A stretch of 64,000 nucleotides of DNA from NCBI RefSeq assembly GCF_003324165.1, contig NW_025407869.1, positions 186,001-250,000 of the forward strand. The letters are read 5' to 3'. Every line of letters begins with the position of its first letter. The first letter of the stretch is position 1. Shown one piece after another: positions 60,901-64,000 of this stretch. The translations under genes and the position numbers were made by a program. Below the pieces are notes generated by a model. It was not told the DNA's origin. It saw nothing but the letters and a program-made list of their open reading frames with translations, and did not search any database. This DNA comes from Naegleria lovaniensis (lineage: Eukaryota > Heterolobosea > Eutetramitea > Acrasida > Naegleriidae).

Positions 60901-63900
60901 CAATTCTAGAACGTCCTTTTTGGTAAATTTAGGAATGATATTCTTTTTCATGTATTTCATCTTGTTGTCGATCCATTCTCGCAGAACATCAACATTTCGA
61001 TTAGAAGGGACTGTCAAAAACTTCAGTTCTTCAAAAGCTGGAAAAATGTGTGTCGTCAACAATTCAAACACGGCTTCAAACTTTCCTTGGGTCAAATAAC
61101 TCATCTCTAGATTATAGCAAGCTTCAAAAACATGTAATCTGGTTTTTGCTTTTTGTAAGGCAATATTGAAGATGGAGATTGCAGAATCAACATTGGTCAC
61201 ATATTCGCAATTTCCTTGAATCATGAACAGCTCAAAAGTGGTCTGGTATAGTGGTTCCCCCAAACATCTTTCTCAAGTTGTAAAATTTCTAGGGACGTGT
61301 TAGCGAACACCTTTGCTTGTTCTATTGCACAGCAACTACTTAATGCTTTCTTGGCAGCCATTTTGTTCAATTCTAATAGGCGTCTACGCTTCTCTGGAGA
61401 ATTAAGAATTTTAGGGTCTTTAGATCTGTGGTTCAAATGAACCACAATGTCAAATATAACCTCTTCTTGAGTAATTTCGCCAGTCTTAACCTTTTGTAAA
61501 AGATACTTTCCGTAAGTGTAATGCGTTTTGGCTTTTTCTGTTTCTGATAATGACGAATTTGCCGCGTGTTGTAGCCTATCATGATTGAATTGTAAAGTAT
61601 GAGAGTCAATGTAGCTGATCCAACCTTCTTTAACTCCGTGATCGAGAATTTCCTTCAGCTCCAAAGCTGAGTACTCATCCTTCTTAATGTTCATTAAGTG
61701 AAACAAATGTTGAAACAGGGCTTTGCATCCAATACATGAAGCATACGCTAATGCTTTTTTAGTATCTGGGAGCATACAATCAAACCGAATCAATAAAAAA
61801 TCAACGACGTTTTGTGAATATTTCACATGATCTATTTCTTCCAAATTCCAAGAAATTGCTTGTAAGGTCCGGTTGAAAAATATTTTTTCTTCCTGGAAGA
61901 GTGTAACAAGCATTTGTTTCAAGAAGAATGGATTTCCTTTGGTCTTGGAATACAGTACTTTCGTTAGGTTTTCAGTGTCTCTTGGAGTTCGGTGTAATGA
62001 TGCTGCGACCAAATAATTGCAATCTTCTTCAGTTAGTTCTGGTACCTCTATGTCCGTTATTGAAGCAATTGACCTAGCTGATTCCAGAAATATATTCAAT
62101 GGATGGTGGTCGTTGTCTTTCACTTCATTGTCTCGGTATGCGAATATCAAAAGCAAAGGAAAGATTTCACAGGTTCCCAACCCCATCATTTCCTTTAACA
62201 ACTTCATTGATTCAAAATCTGTCCACTGTACGTCATCAATGAAAATGGTAATAGGCTTGTGCTTCATTTGATTATACGCTTTTAACAAGCAAATGACTGA
62301 TGCGATGTGAGTTTGAATTTTAAAAACTTGCTTGAGTACACACCTCCTTGAGAAAATAACTTGACTGCTTCCTGGTGTTCCTTCCAAATGAATGCACTAG
62401 ATCTGCCTTGATAGGAAGGAAATATTAAATTAAAATTAGCAATTGCTTCACCAAGCATCTCGAGCTGTGTAACACTAAGCCATGCAAGAACATAGCTTTT
62501 AAATTCAGAAATAAACTCTTCTGTTTCCCCAAGTACAGCCTCGATGATAGAGCTAATGATGGAGGTAAAGGCAAAAAACGGGATGTTCTGATTCTGATCA
62601 TACTTTGCTTCAAAATACACAATCATGTCCTTGCATCTGTTTCTAAACTCTCGCACAATACTTGTTTTTCCTATTTATACATCATGTTAGACAGAGATAT
62701 AAATTTTCAAATGAACCTTACCAACACCGCAATATCCTCGTACCATGACTAAAGTTGGTACATTCAGGTCAATCATGGTTTGCAAACGATTGCTCATTTC
62801 ATCAATAATCAAATCCCTTCCATACACAACGAAAGGAATAGAGATCGTTGTTTGTACATCGTGTTGTCCAGGAATAAAGCTACAGAGGCAAGAATTGTCT
62901 TCTTTTTGGATGCATTTTAGAACAATATCAAGATCAGCAATAACACCTTCCATGCAAAAGTATCTCTTTTCAATGGATTTTTGAACCATCTTGTTAATAA
63001 CAAGCGCGATCGCACGAACCGCTGTTGCGAATGTAGAGTCTTCGTCCGTAATGATACCTCTTCGTTTCAAATTTTGATACAGCGATTCTGGCTGCTTTGT
63101 GATGTGAGAGAAAATAAAATCTGAGCTTTTCACACAGCTACTAAACGGATGGTCTTTTGCGATCATTTCGAATAGTATGAATCCAAGGCTGTAAATGTCG
63201 CTATAGAACCCTAAGGGTTTCGGAAGACGGCCAGTTGCTTCTGGAGACATGTATCTAGCGTTTCCCTTTGGGTTTGAGGTGTATACATACGGATTGGACA
63301 ATGGTAATAGCTCGCTGAGGCCAAAATCAATAATTGTTACAGTTGATTGATTCCAAATAATGTTATCAGGAGCCAGATCGCAATGAACTACTCTCATTGT
63401 GTGAAGCTGGTCAACACCTCTGCATAGGTTGATAGCTGTTTCTAGAGTCTTTTGGAGAGTGTCCAGGTCTGTTGTTGGTTTTTCCATAGTCAAACATTTC
63501 AACGATGATCCAGGTATATATTCTCTCACAATAATGAAATAATCTTTAAGGTAGGCAAGAATTGAGGGAGTTACATTATTAGCTTTCAGATTCTTTTCTA
63601 GATATCTAGATATGGAAGCATCTTTTTCCAACTGAGGCACAGACGAAGGAGTTAATGACATCTTTACGGTGTACACTGTGTCGCTGTCCAAAGGAAGAGT
63701 CGAGGAGTCTTGATATTCTTGTGGCACATATTTACATGTGATCACAAGAGTTGTGTTACGATCGTAATGAATAATGGGAGATGTAAAATTGTCCACGATA
63801 ACAGGTAGAAAGAATGGAGGCAGTCCTAGGCTAAATGTAAAGTATTGCTCATGTTTTGGAGACAACTTCACGGTGATGTTGGTTTGCTTCATGGAAGGCC

Positions 63901-64000
63901 CACCAGAGAAGTGGCTTGCACCAACAATAAGTGGTGGCTCTGCTTGTGTGTCTCGTGCTGCGGCATCATGTTGGTTTTCTTCCGACGTATAATCAAAGGT
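57910..64000 (-). CDS. Multidomain protein kinase - AAA ATPase - GAF - class III adenylate/guanylate cyclase (5' end outside window)
   Basis: Exons: complement(57910..58440, 58528..58664, 58758..58806, 58870..62671, 62722..>64000). The reading frame is open to the right edge. Domain order: kinase domain (YTVKMSL, HCDLAPDNIIW, IDFGLSE, MSPEA, SDIYSLGFILFEM) with HCD in place of HRD; AAA/STAND ATPase with Walker A GYCGVGKTS formed across an intron and Walker B ITIFIDDVQWTD; TPR-like helices; GAF domain (ALCLPIIREKSVIGCVYLENRE); cyclase (TVLFSDIYGFT, KYGGFIDKILGDGIMALFP with both metal Asp, GMVSLGTIGYEDRLDATVISDTTNVASR). The exon 58870-62671 contains two frame changes, at the (GT)3 run 62338-62343 and the C5 run 61257-61261 (G5 on the coding strand). 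They may be errors, tiny introns or mutations. Similar chimaeras are common in bacteria and amoeboflagellates. Confidence 0.82.

Noticed and set aside
61241-61263. A 23-nt GT-AG intron (GTTTGG...CCAG) in the cyclase gene
   Set aside because: Family relatives keep a W-xxx-Y-xx-TFEL spacing that needs these codons, so a homopolymer frameshift is more likely; kept only as an alternative in the findings.
1-64000. CRISPR array, riboswitch or bacterial operon structure
   Set aside because: No regularly spaced direct repeats or Shine-Dalgarno-linked gene runs were seen; introns and gene content are eukaryotic.

Overview
This is a eukaryotic nuclear window. Most of it is packed single-copy genes with small canonical GT-AG introns, the standard genetic code, AT-rich intergenic DNA and N/Q/S-rich low-complexity protein segments. 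The mix of genes (hybrid histidine kinases, a kinase-AAA-GAF-class III cyclase, POC1, Rab28, an NDUFA8-type complex I subunit) suggests a free-living amoeboflagellate of the Naegleria type (Heterolobosea). That assignment is inference from gene content and style; no marker gene proves it.

Layout. 1-5.4 kb: the start of a secreted beta-helix protein, a SPRY-like protein, a mitochondrial-type enoyl-CoA hydratase/isomerase, tRNA-Val(AAC) and a dCTP deaminase. 5.8-11.6 kb: a coiled-coil gene with UVR-like motifs, cut in two by a complete 2416-bp Tc1/mariner (IS630-like) transposon. The transposon has 24-bp terminal inverted repeats, a TA target duplication, a DD34E transposase and a divergently transcribed coiled-coil accessory gene. 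11.9-19.4 kb: NDUFA8, a UBXN7-like p97 adaptor, acyl-CoA-binding protein with a 10-nt exon, ribosomal protein eL8 and a long Ras-like GTPase. 20-27.5 kb: a membrane-anchored cadherin-like/vWA surface protein, a transmembrane TKL kinase and a REEP/HVA22 protein. 27.7-38.9 kb: an SLC25 pyrimidine-nucleotide carrier, coatomer zeta, Rab28, a Ser/Thr kinase with a 21-nt exon holding the glycine loop, an NHL pseudogene, an F-box/ankyrin protein, POC1 and a small type I membrane protein. 39.7-47.7 kb: an IPT/TIG-domain putative transcription factor in two overlapping frames, eIF3e, an ATP-dependent DNA ligase with two apparent 22-23-nt introns, and an N/Q-rich protein. 47.7-57.7 kb: a P-element/THAP9-like transposase ORF, two tandem hybrid histidine kinases homogenised by apparent gene conversion, and a HAD phosphatase. 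57.9-64 kb: a very large kinase-AAA-GAF-adenylate cyclase gene that runs off the right edge.

Exon junctions given here were read by eye. They rest on GT/AG signals, restored reading frame and continuity of family motifs; no transcript data were available. The most notable observations are the transposon that splits a gene whose frame is exactly restored on virtual excision, the two-gene architecture of that element, the ultra-short introns and micro-exons, and the P-element-like ORF.
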